Below the pieces are notes generated by a model. That model searched no databases. It was not told the origin of the DNA and saw only the letters and a program-made list of their open reading frames with translations. Of a DNA stretch of 64,000 nt, positions 34,822-46,800 are shown one piece after another. Every line of letters begins with the position of its first letter. Within the stretch, counting starts at the first letter, position 1. Source of the stretch: Aphelenchoides besseyi (taxonomy: Eukaryota > Nematoda > Chromadorea > Rhabditida > Aphelenchoididae); NCBI GenBank assembly GCA_024699855.1, contig JAMPIQ010000003.1:2604001-2668000 (forward strand). The letters are read 5' to 3'. Made by a program: the position numbers and the translations under genes.

Positions 34822-35365
34822 CTTCTGACCCACTGTTGTAAGATACAATGATTCTGTTGACCAATTGATTTGCGTCCCAAAACCCGTAGAAAACAATGCT
34901 GATAGTGAAACTTGAAAAGCATGTTAATAGCTAATCTCGAGTTGACGTAAACGCGATTGATTCAAATTGAACGTCAGCCTACAGTTGAACAATCAACAGT
35001 TAGAAAAATTGGTTTTGCTTCATTTTGATGTTCAAACTAGACGCCAAGAAGCAGAAAACGAAAGGGAACAAATGAACGGAGAAGATAGGAAGGAGTTTCA
35101 ATGAAATCAACCTTGTGTTGGGGTTTGTATTCAATTCTCTCAATAACACCGAACGAATAACTTGCAATCAACCATTTACGATCGTAGTATACATGTACTA
35201 TTTCTGGGACAGCCCATTTCTTCTTTTTCTCAGCACACATTCTACACTATTTTAGAGATTTTTATTATTTAAACTCGTGAATTGGACATAAATGATCTTA
35301 AAAAATAGTTCTGAGTGCACAAGAACTTTTCTGATTCGCTTATTACAAGAAGAGCAAAAACGTTA

Positions 35366-35440
35366 GTGCACATGTGGGGAATGAACTCCCGACATGATAA
35401 GGACTGGAACACGCTCTTAACGACTGCGCGATTTATGCAC
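35366..35440 (-). other. tRNA-like sequence in left fold-back arm
   Basis: Mirror copy of the tRNA-like sequence at 35762-35836, read on the minus strand. It has the same potential 7-bp acceptor stem (GTGCATA/TGTGCAC), A-box-like and B-box-like segments. Confidence 0.45.
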
Positions 35441-35761
35441 ATACGATCACTCTTCTTCGAAAGGTTTTAGCGCGACGATGTCCGATAGTAGACGCCGCTT
35501 CGGCGGTGTTAGAGTTGATGGCCCGGTCGGGCACTCAGAACCAACAAATCATTTTCGATTCATTTAATGCCAACTAATCGAACAATTTATGTCGGTAAAT
35601 CACTTGGCTCGTGGGTCGATGAAGAACGCAGTCAATTGCGTTAATAAGCACGAATTACAGATATTACGAGTGTCTTGTTTTCGGTTGCATATTGCGTCGT
35701 CGGACGGCGTCTACTATCGGACATCGTCGCGCTAAAACCTTTCGAAGAAGAGTGATCGTAT

Positions 35762-35836
35762 GTGCATAAATCGCGCAGTCGTTAAGAGCGTGTTCCAGTC
35801 CTTATCATGTCGGGAGTTCATTCCCCACATGTGCAC
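35762..35836 (+). other. tRNA-like sequence in right fold-back arm
   Basis: 75-nt segment with a closed 7-bp acceptor stem (GTGCATA with TGTGCAC, one T-G wobble), an A-box-like 'TCGCGCAGTCGTTAAGAG' and a B-box-like 'GAGTTCATTCC'. The T-stem pairs poorly and no clean anticodon stem can be drawn, so it is a tRNA-derived relic or SINE-type promoter rather than a working tRNA gene. Confidence 0.45.
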
Positions 35837-36948
35837 TAACGTTTTTGCTCTTCTTGTAATAAGCGAATCAGAAAAGTTCTTGTGCACTCAGAACTATTTT
35901 TTAAGATCATTTATGTCCAATTCACGAGTTTAAATAATGAAAAGTCTCTAAAGTTGTATGGTCTGAAATGTGGGACTGGCTGTCCTTACTTTTTTAGGCA
36001 TAGAAACAAAATATTTATTGAGGATCTGGTATAATTTCAAAAGCAAAAGCCTTGAAAGTAGGGAAAATGTGTGTTGGGAAAAAGGGGAAATGGGCTGTCC
36101 CAGAAATAGTATATATATGCTACTACAATAAAATTCCTGTTTATCTCTCATCCACGAAACCTGAACAGTCAACATCTCAAGATTCGACCTCATTCATTGA
36201 CCTCTGTAGTTTGATTGGAGTTCTTTTGAAACATGACAAAGACAACAACTATTGCTTCATCGATTGAGATTTATGCCAACGATCAAAAGATTTCCACAAC
36301 CTTTGTCGATCAGTTAACTAAACTGCTTCTCGCAGTTCCTGATTGAAACAGTCAAAATCATTAATCAATGGTTAGAAACCAATTTCAGTTTAACAATCTA
36401 CTTAAAGCTGGTGATTATCATCTTCAAACCATAAGATCGTGTTCACTTTGTGTCAGCCTTCACTGTCAAAGTTAGTTACGTTATGGGCGACATGCGACGG
36501 TAAAGTTCAGTTGGATTAACCCTAATAACTCACCACCGTCCATGCCAACTCAAAACTTCCAAATCATCACTACGTAAGTAAGACACAAATTCTATGATAC
36601 AACTTTTTGTCTGAACTGATAACCCGAAGGAGCCTACACGTCGAAAGCATGAGCAAGAGAACAAAAGGCGGGGTTTCGATCAATTACTCTTTCAACTTTT
36701 GTTGAGTTAGATAAGTTAACATTGACAACTGAAATGCAAAAGAATCCCGCTCTTCTTGTGATAACGTTTTCTTTAATCGTAGACGGCCGACAAAATGAGA
36801 TTAAAGAAGCAAACGGTTTGATATAAAAGACATAAGATTGAAGTGGTGTTCATATCAGTTATCTTAATAGGAAATGTAGAAACAGCGTCGAGTACACGTT
36901 TTCAACTTTTACTTAATTGTTTTAAAAATCTACTCAATTTCAGTCAAA

Positions 36949-39900
36949 ATGTTTGGAGTAATGCGACTAATCTTCGCATTGTCGGTGTTCGCTGTGATCG
37001 TTTGCAATTTTGCGTCTAGTAAACAGGCTCAAAGATTTGACGCCGTAGATCCGTCTTTGCGTGTGGACTGTGCTCCCGATCCAAATGTATACGAAGATGT
37101 TTGTAAACAGCGAGGTTGCTCTTGGAGTCCAGTTCATGATGTTGTAAGTTGGGGAATAAACAAGATTGAACTTCTATCATTAGGCTGACAACACTGCACC
37201 GTGGTGTCATTATCCACCCAACACCGGTTATGTCATTCAATCGGGTTCGGCAACAAACGCACGATTAACAAAAGCAGCAAATTCGCCAAACAATCCGTTC
37301 GGCGGTGACACGTCGGATCTAAACTTCAACAGCTATTCGATTGGCGATGCGGCCCGAATTGTTATTGCAGCAGATGATAGGTAAGAGAACATCGGAGCGC
37401 AGTCATTCTTTTCCATTTCAGCTTTTTTCCATCAATCCCACTAAACAAAGAAGCAAATATCAAAGCCGATGATTCGTTGATTGTCAAGACGACAACAAAT
37501 GACCAGGGAATCTTTTCGTTTTTGGTCGAAAGAAAATCTAACGGTCAACGTTTGTGGGACACTTCAATTGGTTTGTAAACAGCACTCAACTTAAACTTCG
37601 ATTTCAGGTGGAATGCTATTCGGCAAACAATACATTCAATTGTCAACTTTGATTCCTACCAACAAAATCTATGGCTTTGGCGAACATACTCATCAATCAA
37701 TTCTTGTCAATTTATGTGTTTTTCATTATTAAATTCTTACTTTCAGCACGATCTTACTCGCTATACAACTTGGGCAATGTTTGCTAGGGATCAGCCACCA
37801 GATGCAGCATCGTTCAATACTTGGAATTTGTATGGCGTTCACAACTTCTATCTTGGCATTGAAGATGACGGAAAAGCTCACGGTGTTTTTGTGTTCAATA
37901 CAAACGCCCAAGAAGTAACCACTGGTCCTGGACCGCACTTGACTTACAGAGCAATTGGTGGAGGCTTCGAGATCTTCATTTTTCCAGGACCAAAACCTGA
38001 GGATGTTATTGTTCAATATCAGCAAGTGATCGGAACTCCTTATTTGCCTGCTTATTGGGCTTTTGGTTATCAGGTAAGTTGTTTGAAGAATACACTACTA
38101 TAGGCCTCTTATAGCTTTGCCACTATGGAATAAAAACCTTTGAACGATTGAAAGCCGTTGTTGATCGTGTTACTGCTGCACAAATTCCGTTTGATACAAT
38201 ACAAGCGGACATAGATTATGTGCCGGTTATAGGTTTTCTATTTGATTCAAAGCCTATTTTAGATGGACCGATACAAAGACTTTTCGTTGAACAAGGACTG
38301 GAGTGACTTTCCCGAATTTTCGAAACAACTTCAAGTCCGCAACTTACATTTGACGATCATGATAGATCCGGCCATTCAAGTGAACTACGATGCATTTCAA
38401 CGTGCCAAAGATCAAAACGCAAACTTCATTAGTTGGCCGGATGCTCGTTTTGTTCCACACGATGTTCAGGATCAATATCCATTGGCGAAAGATACGAACT
38501 ACATGCTCGGTAATTCCTTTGTTTTTGCAAGTTCGTTTTGTAATCCAACATCTCAGGAGTAGTGTGGCCAGACTATCATGTTGCGTTCCCCGACTTCTAT
38601 GACTCAACGAATATAACAGTCTGAGAAGATTCCATCGTGCTAAGTTCTAGTTTTTGTTTTAGCAAAAATGGTGGACCAGTGAAGTCAGACGTTACCATGA
38701 TGATATTGCTATCGCCTTTGACGGAATATAAGTTGTTTGAAATAATGATTGTCTGCAGAAATGCGCTACGACCGTAAAAATGAGCGAAAGTTAGCGGGTT
38801 TTAAGGGAACATGTCAGATTTCGCTACGATTTTTGGCAAATTCGCTTTTTTTTTGTTGTCGTAAAGCAGTTCTATAGACAATCATTAACTAAATGCCTTT
38901 ACCTGGATAGACATGAATGAACCGTCGAATTTTGGAACCAACAGGTAAGGAAGAAGTGCTCAAACAGCTACACAATCAAAAAGTTTGTTTATACCAAATT
39001 AGCCCACTTTCTGGACTTCTTTTTCTATTTCACAAACGAAATATGGCTCTAAAAGTCTCGTTTTTTAAGATCGAATATCAAACACGTTGATATTTTGTGA
39101 CTGTACGATAACTTTTCAACTATTCAGTGATCACCCGTGGTACTACGATTCGTCTGATCACCCCAACGATTTGCCGTTGTTTTGCCCGTCGAGTGGTCCA
39201 GATGCTTATTATGATGTCCCACCTTATCACACTCAAGCAGGCTATCAATGGGGTGGCTATGATGCGAAATTGTCTGCGAACACCGTTTGCATGTTCGCCG
39301 TCGTCAATCGTGGACAACAAAGAATCTACGATGTCAAGAACGTTTACGGATTATACGAAATAATCGCAACACGTGATGCTCTTTTGCAAACAACCGGGAA
39401 ACGTGGTCAAGTTATTAGCCGATCAACATTCCCATCAGCCGGACATTATGGCGGTCATTGGCTGGGAGACAATTCAGCACGATGGGAAGATTTGCGATCT
39501 GCAATTATCGGAGCTCAAGAGTTCAACATGTTCGGAATAACACATGTAGGCTCGGACGTTTGCGGGTTCCTGCAGAACACAACAGAAGAGTTGTGTTTAC
39601 GTTGGCAACAAGCTGGCGCATTTCATTCGTTCTTCCGAAATCATAACGATATTAAGTGAGCTTAAATTACTAACAACGACCAGAACTCATTATTTAGATC
39701 CATCGATCAAGATCCACCACAATGGAATTCGGTTGCGGCTGCCACTCGCACAGCTAATTTGTTTAGATATCGTCATTTACCTTATTTGTATACTCTTCAT
39801 TTTGCTTCAAGTTTGCGAGGTGGAACTGTTGTTCGACCGGTGTTCTTCGAGTATCCCACAGATTTCAGTACCTACGATTTGTCCTATCAATTCATGTGGG

Positions 39901-40696
39901 GTAGCTCAATGCTCGTTGCACCGGCAGTTTATGCGAATGTCGACGAGATTCCGGTCTATCTTCCTTACGGGTCGAGTTGATATCCACTTTACGGAAGCAA
40001 ATACGGAGTTTTGGCTGAAAACGGAAAGATTATTGTCGAAGCGCCTCGAAATAGTAGCAGTCCGGTATTTGCTCGATGTGATAGAAGATTTAACAACAAA
40101 AATAAAAGAACGTTGTTGCAGGTGGTCATATTGTTCCACGTCAAGAAGCAGCTCTCACGGCGATGGGCACCCACGAAAACGATTTCCAGATTTTGATTAC
40201 GTTGCCCAAGACTGTGTTAGATGGCACGGATGCAACAGCGACGGGAGAGTTGTTTTGGGATGATGGAGTGAGCGCTGTTCAAACCGAACAAGATCTCAAA
40301 GACTTCGAACACTATCATTTCAACTTCAAATTCACGATCACCAACAAAAAACCGCAACTCGAAATAACTCTTAATCGAAAAGCAGCTGTAAGTGGACTCA
40401 AGACTTATTCTTATTAATCGTTTTGATTTAGCGAAAAATTTTCATTCCGAGTATCGAGGAAATCGAAATCTTGGGTTATCCATCGAACGTGGACTTCAAT
40501 TCTGTCAAAGGTATATACCGTCTAGTTCTTCTGAACGAAGATATTTTCAGTTAATGGCAACGATGCTCGCATACCAGTCCAAGATTCAAGCTACGATTCA
40601 GATCGTAGAATTTTGCGTATTCGAAGACCAGAAAGTGGTTTCGTCTTTTTGAGTGATCTGCTCGACAAGTGGGTGATTACGTGGAATAACCAATGA
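36949..40696 (+). CDS. Glycoside hydrolase family 31 (alpha-glucosidase type), disrupted or unusually spliced
   Basis: Secreted enzyme that releases glucose from alpha-glucans. Signal peptide from 36949 ('MFGVMRLIFALSVFAVIVC'), then a trefoil P-type domain ('CKQRGCSWSP', 'PWCHYP'), and the N-terminal sandwich with 'KIYGFGEHTHQS'. The catalytic barrel has 'YLPAYWAFGYQ', 'IPFDTIQADIDYMDRYKDF', 'MIDPAIQ', nucleophile motif 'WIDMNEPSNFG' at about 38903-38935, 'STFPSAGHYGGHWLGDN' and acid/base 'HVGSDVCGFLQNTTEELC'. The C-terminal sandwich ends 'VITWNNQ' at 40696. Two defects stand out. Between 'AIAFDGI' and 'WIDMNEP' lies a 174-bp hairpin segment (38728-38901) removable only as an AT-AC intron. 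At 39978-39980 a TGA replaces the Trp expected after 'PVYLPYGSS', and the frame stays open beyond it. Otherwise all junctions are GT-AG and the domain order is complete. Confidence 0.88.
38728..38901 (+). mobile_element. Hairpin element inside the glycosidase, possible AT-AC intron
   Basis: The segment separates codons of the GH31 nucleophile motif. It starts ATAAGTTG and ends CCTTTAC. Removing exactly AT...AC joins GGA-AT to C-TGG and restores Asp-Gly-Ile-Trp-Ile-Asp. No GT-AG pair does this, and reading through meets TAA at once. Internal inverted repeats ('AATGATTGTCT...GCTACGAC' near 38742-38773, with its complement near 38856-38887) form a hairpin. The left terminus and inner sequence match the element at 32703-32888. 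The left flank is TA, but the right terminus is diverged and lacks the second TA. Confidence 0.6.
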
Positions 40697-40840
40697 GAAT
40701 ATTCACAAATCATGTACATCGCTTGATCCCTTCGAATAAATTGCAAGATTTAACTGTTAGATTTAATTCACATACAAGAAAACTTCAATTCAATTGAGAC
40801 AATGTGAGTAAATGACAAAAGTAGAAACAATAATTAAACC

Positions 40841-43800
40841 TTAAGTCTGAGATTCGATAGTCATGTTCGTTTGTTCGAGAATTTGATTGACAACAAACGA
40901 CAGATTTTCCAGTTGATATGCCTTCGCAATTTCCAACAAAACTTCCAAGTTGATCAGAAACTCGTCGATGGGAATCGTGTTTTGCAGTTCCGAACAACAA
41001 CGTTCACAGGTTGTGGTCAAGTAGAGAGTAGCAACCTGAAGATGGCGAGCTTATTAAGACGTTGATAACCGAACAAACTTGTTTGCAACGAACGCATTTG
41101 AGGTCTTGAAGCAGATAAGCGATTTGCATTTTTGTGATTCGATCAATCAATTCCTCTTCAACGATAGTCGAAGACAAAGGTTTGGCACAATAAGGACACA
41201 GAAACGACGATTCTAAAAGACCGAATTCAAAGGTAAAATTGTATTTGAAGACTCCCACCTTCGTTCTCATTTTCCACGTGTTTCTGAGCACAAACATCGA
41301 AATCAACATTCAAATAGCAATTCGGACAGAGAATTTGTTCCAGCACAACGCTAACACGCGGAGGCTTCCAAAACGTATCGTCACTGATTTCGTCTTTGCC
41401 AATCATCAACAAGGCCTGAGTTCGAATTTCGTCAATGACTTCCGAAGCATATGAGCAAAGACCGAAGACCTAAATTCGACATAATTTAGTTTGTTTCATC
41501 AATTTACCTTGAAAATGCATTTCACGAACTCCAACGACACGTTGTAAAACTTCGGAAGACCATAAGACTTCAAAATCGGATTGTCTTCCGATTCCATTAA
41601 TGTTCGAAGCTGTGGTTGTGCTTCGTTGAGTTTGTTGGTCATGTCAAAAATCTTCGGAGCCATAACGTTGCGGAAGGAATCGGCACAGAACGAAGCAAAC
41701 TCCTCGTCGGATAGCTATAAGATTGCAGATTGCTATGATAGTGAAATGAACTCTCACTTGTTCTCGATTCTTTTTACACAATAAAACTAAATAGAAAGCA
41801 AGAACATTGTTCACGAAGGCTCGACGACAATCTCCAGCTTCGGGAAGCACATCGGCCAATCGCATTTCTACTCGCACCTTATTGTTCTGCAAATCCCAAA
41901 ACTAAAAAGATCATCTCCGGTCGAACTCACATCCTCCATTTCTTGATCATTTTGAGCGTCGTAGCATTTCACATAAGCTTTATTCGATGCATTAATCCAA
42001 ACCATCAATCGACTGTAGACGACGGGAATCAAATTCAACGAATTGAACGGCTTTTTCTGTTGCAAAGAACTGCGAAGAGTTTGAACGAACGCTTTCGCCG
42101 TTTGTAAATCGGGACGATTGGTACAGATAATCACTTTGGAGAATGAGCAATGGATTACTGTGGCACCCAAACGGTTGAGTTCGGAAACAAGCAGAAGACA
42201 CAGTTTTCGCATTAACGTAAAAACCGCCTGTTCAATCGCCGGATCGTAAAGCAAAGCTGCGGGACTACGAAGCCATCTGATGTTTAAGATTATTTTGCGT
42301 AGAATATTTAAAACCAACCGATATAAGTTGATAATCATTTGATCGGCGAATGTGCTCTCATTTGGTCGAATATCACGAACCATTTCGGTGCACACCGAAC
42401 GTAAGACCCGAAGAGCTGCACTAACCGAGAAAGCTTCGTTGTATTCGCTGAGGGCTGCTCGTCTAAGCGAATGGGCTGCGCCATCGATCGTCATATGCGT
42501 TTGTTCAGCAGTAAATCCAATGTATTCGCTTGTGCCTTCTGCTTCGGCGATTATAGCACTTTGCATCAACGACTGAAACTATGGATAAACACCATCAATA
42601 ACCAAAACATACGCTAATGGCCAAAACACCCAAATCGAATTCCACACAAATGTTTCGAGCTTCGAATATTTCATTGTCGTAAACGTGACTTAACGTCGAT
42701 CGAAACGACACATTTTCCCAATCGCTTCCCAATCGCCAATCGTCCAATTCTTTTCCGCCGAAATCCGGTCGTCCCGATGGAGTTGCCCAAAGAATGTAGT
42801 TTTGTTGTTGAAGTGCACGAGCATAAACAACATCCAAAGCCAAAAGCGCAATGTCGTCGGGCAGATTTCCAACCGGTACACCGATATATTCACTGACCAG
42901 CCAATAGTCCTAAACATCAAAAGTAAATTACTTCATTGAATCCTTCCAGCTGTTCACCTTTACAACGGTCAACGAGTTCAAGAAGTGTTGAGCCATGATT
43001 TTGCAAATGTTTGTAACCCATTCAAGACCAGTCATAAAAGACGGCGAATCATTTGAGTTGATTCTGACGCTTGGAAAAGAGGTCAAAACCGGAAACTCTT
43101 TTCGTAAAGTTGTCGTTGGCTTCTGCGATTGAATGCAAATGATCACCGGGTCCATTGAATCGCTTAATCTCCAACTCTTAACCGTCTGTTGCAATTGACG
43201 AACTGCATCTTTGAGGAACGTTGCCTGACCGAATTTAATGGTGATGTTCTCAACATTTTCGTATGTCTCTTCTCCGCCTCGTTTTTGGCAACTAAAACCG
43301 AGAGTGAGCTGATGAAGTGGATCTGTAACTCACAATTTAGCATACGCAGATCGAAGGGCTCCGTGCAAATTCGGTGCATCGACTTTCGCTCGATTTACAA
43401 CGAACACTTGTGCCTGACCAAGATGCGGGCAAAATAATCCGAACGCTGTTCGACCGCGCAGTGTGAATTCGTAAAAGTAAAGAATGTGAAAAGAAGAAAG
43501 CGGAACGTAATGAATGTCACGAGATGCGATCTGAATACCGTTGATTACAGTTCCAAACCTCAAATCACTCACTCGTTCCATTTGATCGGTGTTTATGCGC
43601 GTTGAATTTGTCAGTGATTTGACTCGTGATGTAGCGCCAAGTTTGAGAATCGCTCGGAAGATCAATGGCATTTGGGTTTCGTAGATTCCGTTCAATCGCA
43701 TTCGACAGAGCTCTTGATGAAAGCCACTGAACAAAATCATTATAAGCAGCTAGTGAACAAAACAAACCTCAACTTCTCGACGAAACGCTTTTCATCAACG

Positions 43801-46800
43801 TTATACTCGTCTGAAACATAATCGAGTTAGAACCGAATATACACTCAAGATACTTACACAAAAACGCGTGTGGTCGCATACGTGGTAAATGTTTTTCGAC
43901 TCGACAGCCAATTTTCGAATTCGTTCGTTCAAAAGTGTCGTCAACGTAGAAGGTACGTGGTACGATTAACTCGAAACGACGAAGAAGACCGTCAGCCACA
44001 GCGTAGACATCGTAAACCCCCAAACTACTTGTCTCACAAATCTGAACAAACGTTTTGCGGTTTGAGAACTCTGCACTCACCTGCATAATGTGCCAATCGT
44101 GTGATCGAACTCGTTCGGTACTAATAACCATCGCCTGTTGCATCGCTGTCATTCCACGTTTCACGACAACATTTCCAGCGTTCAACTTTTTTGACTCTCG
44201 ATATTTTTCGCGTTGTCGTTCCCAACGTTGAATCAAATATTTGAGCTAAAAGATTATCCTATCAGATTACAGTGTATGGTATCAGCTCACCCATTCTTTA
44301 AAACCATTTTTGGCAAATGTTTTACGTTCTAACGGCAATGGTTGTTGGGTTCGAATTCGTTTCGGAGTTGTCGGTTGAAGATTTGCAACCTCTGATGTTC
44401 CTTGACGATTCTGCGAGCCTTCGTCGAAGGGTCGTTTTCGATTCGAACGCGGTGTGGTTTTCATTGTCGTGATCTTCTAAAACGAAAAGATACATAAACT
44501 TTCTACTGACGTTTACCTTGAAAATTTCGTTGATTCTCGGCTGTAAATGCAAATCCAATTTCCGTCGTTTTTCAGCTTCGAGCCAATCCGGATGTTTGAC
44601 TCGTGGTACGGGATTCTCGATTCCTTGCAAAGCAGCGGGAATTGTGATAATCTTTTGGATACATGAATGCAATCGTTCTGCATAGTAATCCCAGTCAATG
44701 ATCTAAACTGTTCGATGAATACCGTTATAAGATCAAGTCCTAACGTCGCGAACATCGACGTTTTCGTCAATTTTGGCGCTTTTTGTCCATTTACGCAGAA
44801 ACTTAACCATAAGACGACGTTCTGATTGGAAGATAGCCAATGGGATCGTTCGTTCTGTTACCGGAGCATCCAGTGGCTCACGTGAGATAATGAACTGACA
44901 GGCAAGACCCGCGTTTCGTACCATTTCAGGTCCAAGCAAATCGGCCAATCGTTTTGCCGTTGTAATCGAGGTTGACTTCTGATCTCCGTATTCTTCCAGC
45001 TTCTTGCTCATACTCCGGTTTTCAGCAATCAATTCGAACAGTTCTTCATCCGAAATGCATTTGCCGCGTGATGAAAGAATGTCCAGCCAGTAGTTGGCTT
45101 CTTTTGCAACATTCTCGTAGATTTCTTTCAAGTTTGAACCCTTGAGAAAGTCTTTGAAGACCTCCGTTTGAAATTGTTTGATGATTCCCAACTCTCCACG
45201 ACGTTTTACTTCGAAACCTTTGAGTTCAGCCAACGAACCATCGGGATTAAAGACGGCATAACTACAAATAGTTGAAGATCGTATGTGCATCGACTCTTAC
45301 CGTTTCTTCAACTTTTTCCCGGCTTCTTTCGACGCGGGCAGAATCATAGCCAAATAAGGACCGTCGACTTCGAAGAAAATCGAATTTTCATTTCGAATCT
45401 CAAACGTTCCATCAGAATTGACCTGATGATACTGAGTGTTAGTGAAACGATCCTTCACTAATGCGTTCAAAACTGCACCCGGGTAGGAGATGGAAACCTT
45501 AAATTGTGTTAATTCAAAGCTTCAATGATTTTCTTTACCGATTTTCCGCTCGTTGTTTTGAACTGAAAGTCTTCAGGAAAACTACTTGGCAACAAACACC
45601 AAATTCCATCGGTGTCCAATTCCAACGGGCGTCCAACTCGCTCGATTAATTCACAGGCCTCACTGATGATCATCGATCCGGTATGACAAACGATTCCGGC
45701 CATTTCGATGGAAAACCAACGACTCCCACGACGCATCACATATCCGTAGAATGAGTTCAAAATACACTTGTGAGCCAATTGCAACGATTCGTAGAGCACA
45801 ACTCTCGCCTGTCCGGCTTTCATTCCAACCAAATCCGACGGGTCGACGCTTGCAAGAGAACCTTTCGCTTTCTAAACCTCGTATCACATTTCAATCATTG
45901 ATTGTTCGAACCTTCAACATCGCTTTGTACTCGTAACGTCGATCTCGAAAAGCCAACACAGTGTCGACGTAAAACGGATTCTCTCGTTGACAAATTCGCG
46001 TCTGTCTCTTTTCTTCGCGAGTAATGTGTTGTTTGCCATAAGCACGTCGGCAGAAATCTACAAGCGATGGTTATTTGTCTGTCGATCGAAATTCACCGTT
46101 CAATCGTTGTTTCTCCAATTTCTGTTGTTCTTCTTTCGGCAGTCGATGAAACGGTTTTGGCGGTTTACCAAAACGCTGCTCCTCAAGTCCATTCTTGATT
46201 CGTTCGTATTCGCCACGAGTGGCGGGAACTAAAAGTCAAAGTTTCGATATTAAGCCAACACTTATATTCTTCACCGATTTCAGCTCTCCATTTCCATTCC
46301 AGTTCTCGTTTACATTGAGCATCGGGTGTGTTGTGCACACAAGCCAAACAATCTTCGTCGGTAACAACAGCAGGTGGTTGAAGTCGATTCGTCAGAATGA
46401 TGTTCGGATACATGGCCGAAACATCCAAATGATAAATTTTCGGCGGTTCTTCTCGTATTGGTTTCGTGATCAACTCGTCGATTTTCTCTTGAACTTTCTG
46501 GCAAACTTCTTCGAAATCAACCAATTCCTCAAATGGAATACTCATTTCGGTTGTTAGCGTGTGTTTCATGGCTTCTTGAACATCGGACTGAAATTCGATC
46601 AATTACACTTGCTCCTATTCTCGCACAAACAGACTTTAAGAACTTGCAATCGCTCGACATCCAAACGAAATTTGACAGGAATATCCGAACGAAAAACTCC
46701 CGATTCCAATGCCTCCACTCGAGCTCCAACATAAGTCTCGCTTTGAATCAAATGACCATCAGAGGTAAAGTCGTGATCACGAGTAATTTGTTTATTTGGA

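Larger units (their letters stand above)
35173..36119. mobile_element. Large fold-back (inverted-repeat) element
   Basis: The inner arms, about 245 bp each (35253-35497 and 35705-35953), are inverted copies, nearly perfect by eye, around a 207-bp unrelated spacer. Outside them, a further pair of diverged arms of about 60 bp (35173-35234 and 36056-36119) shares 'aatgggctgtcccagaaata'. The right side has about 100 bp inserted between inner and outer arms. No transposase or other coding sequence is present. A transcript across it would form a very long hairpin. Confidence 0.85.
34822..36948. other. Gene-free stretch dominated by a fold-back element
   Basis: About 2.1 kb with no gene. The centre (35173-36119) is a nested inverted repeat with tRNA-like sequences in its arms, described separately. 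The outer flanks (34822-35170 and 36120-36948) are A+T-rich with nothing clear; the promoter of the glycosidase gene should lie in the right flank. Confidence 0.6.

Noticed and set aside
35366..35836. Pair of functional inverted tRNA genes
   Set aside because: Acceptor stems close, but T-stem and anticodon stem pair poorly and there is no clear anticodon, unlike the clean tRNA-Leu at 55289.
38728..38901. Ordinary GT-AG intron in the glycosidase
   Set aside because: No GT donor upstream or AG acceptor downstream restores the invariant DGIWIDMNE motif; nearest options delete conserved residues or leave the TAA.
39978..39980. Short intron removing the TGA
   Set aside because: The only nearby gt...ag pair would give an intron of about 27 nt, below the size of other introns here, and would delete conserved residues.
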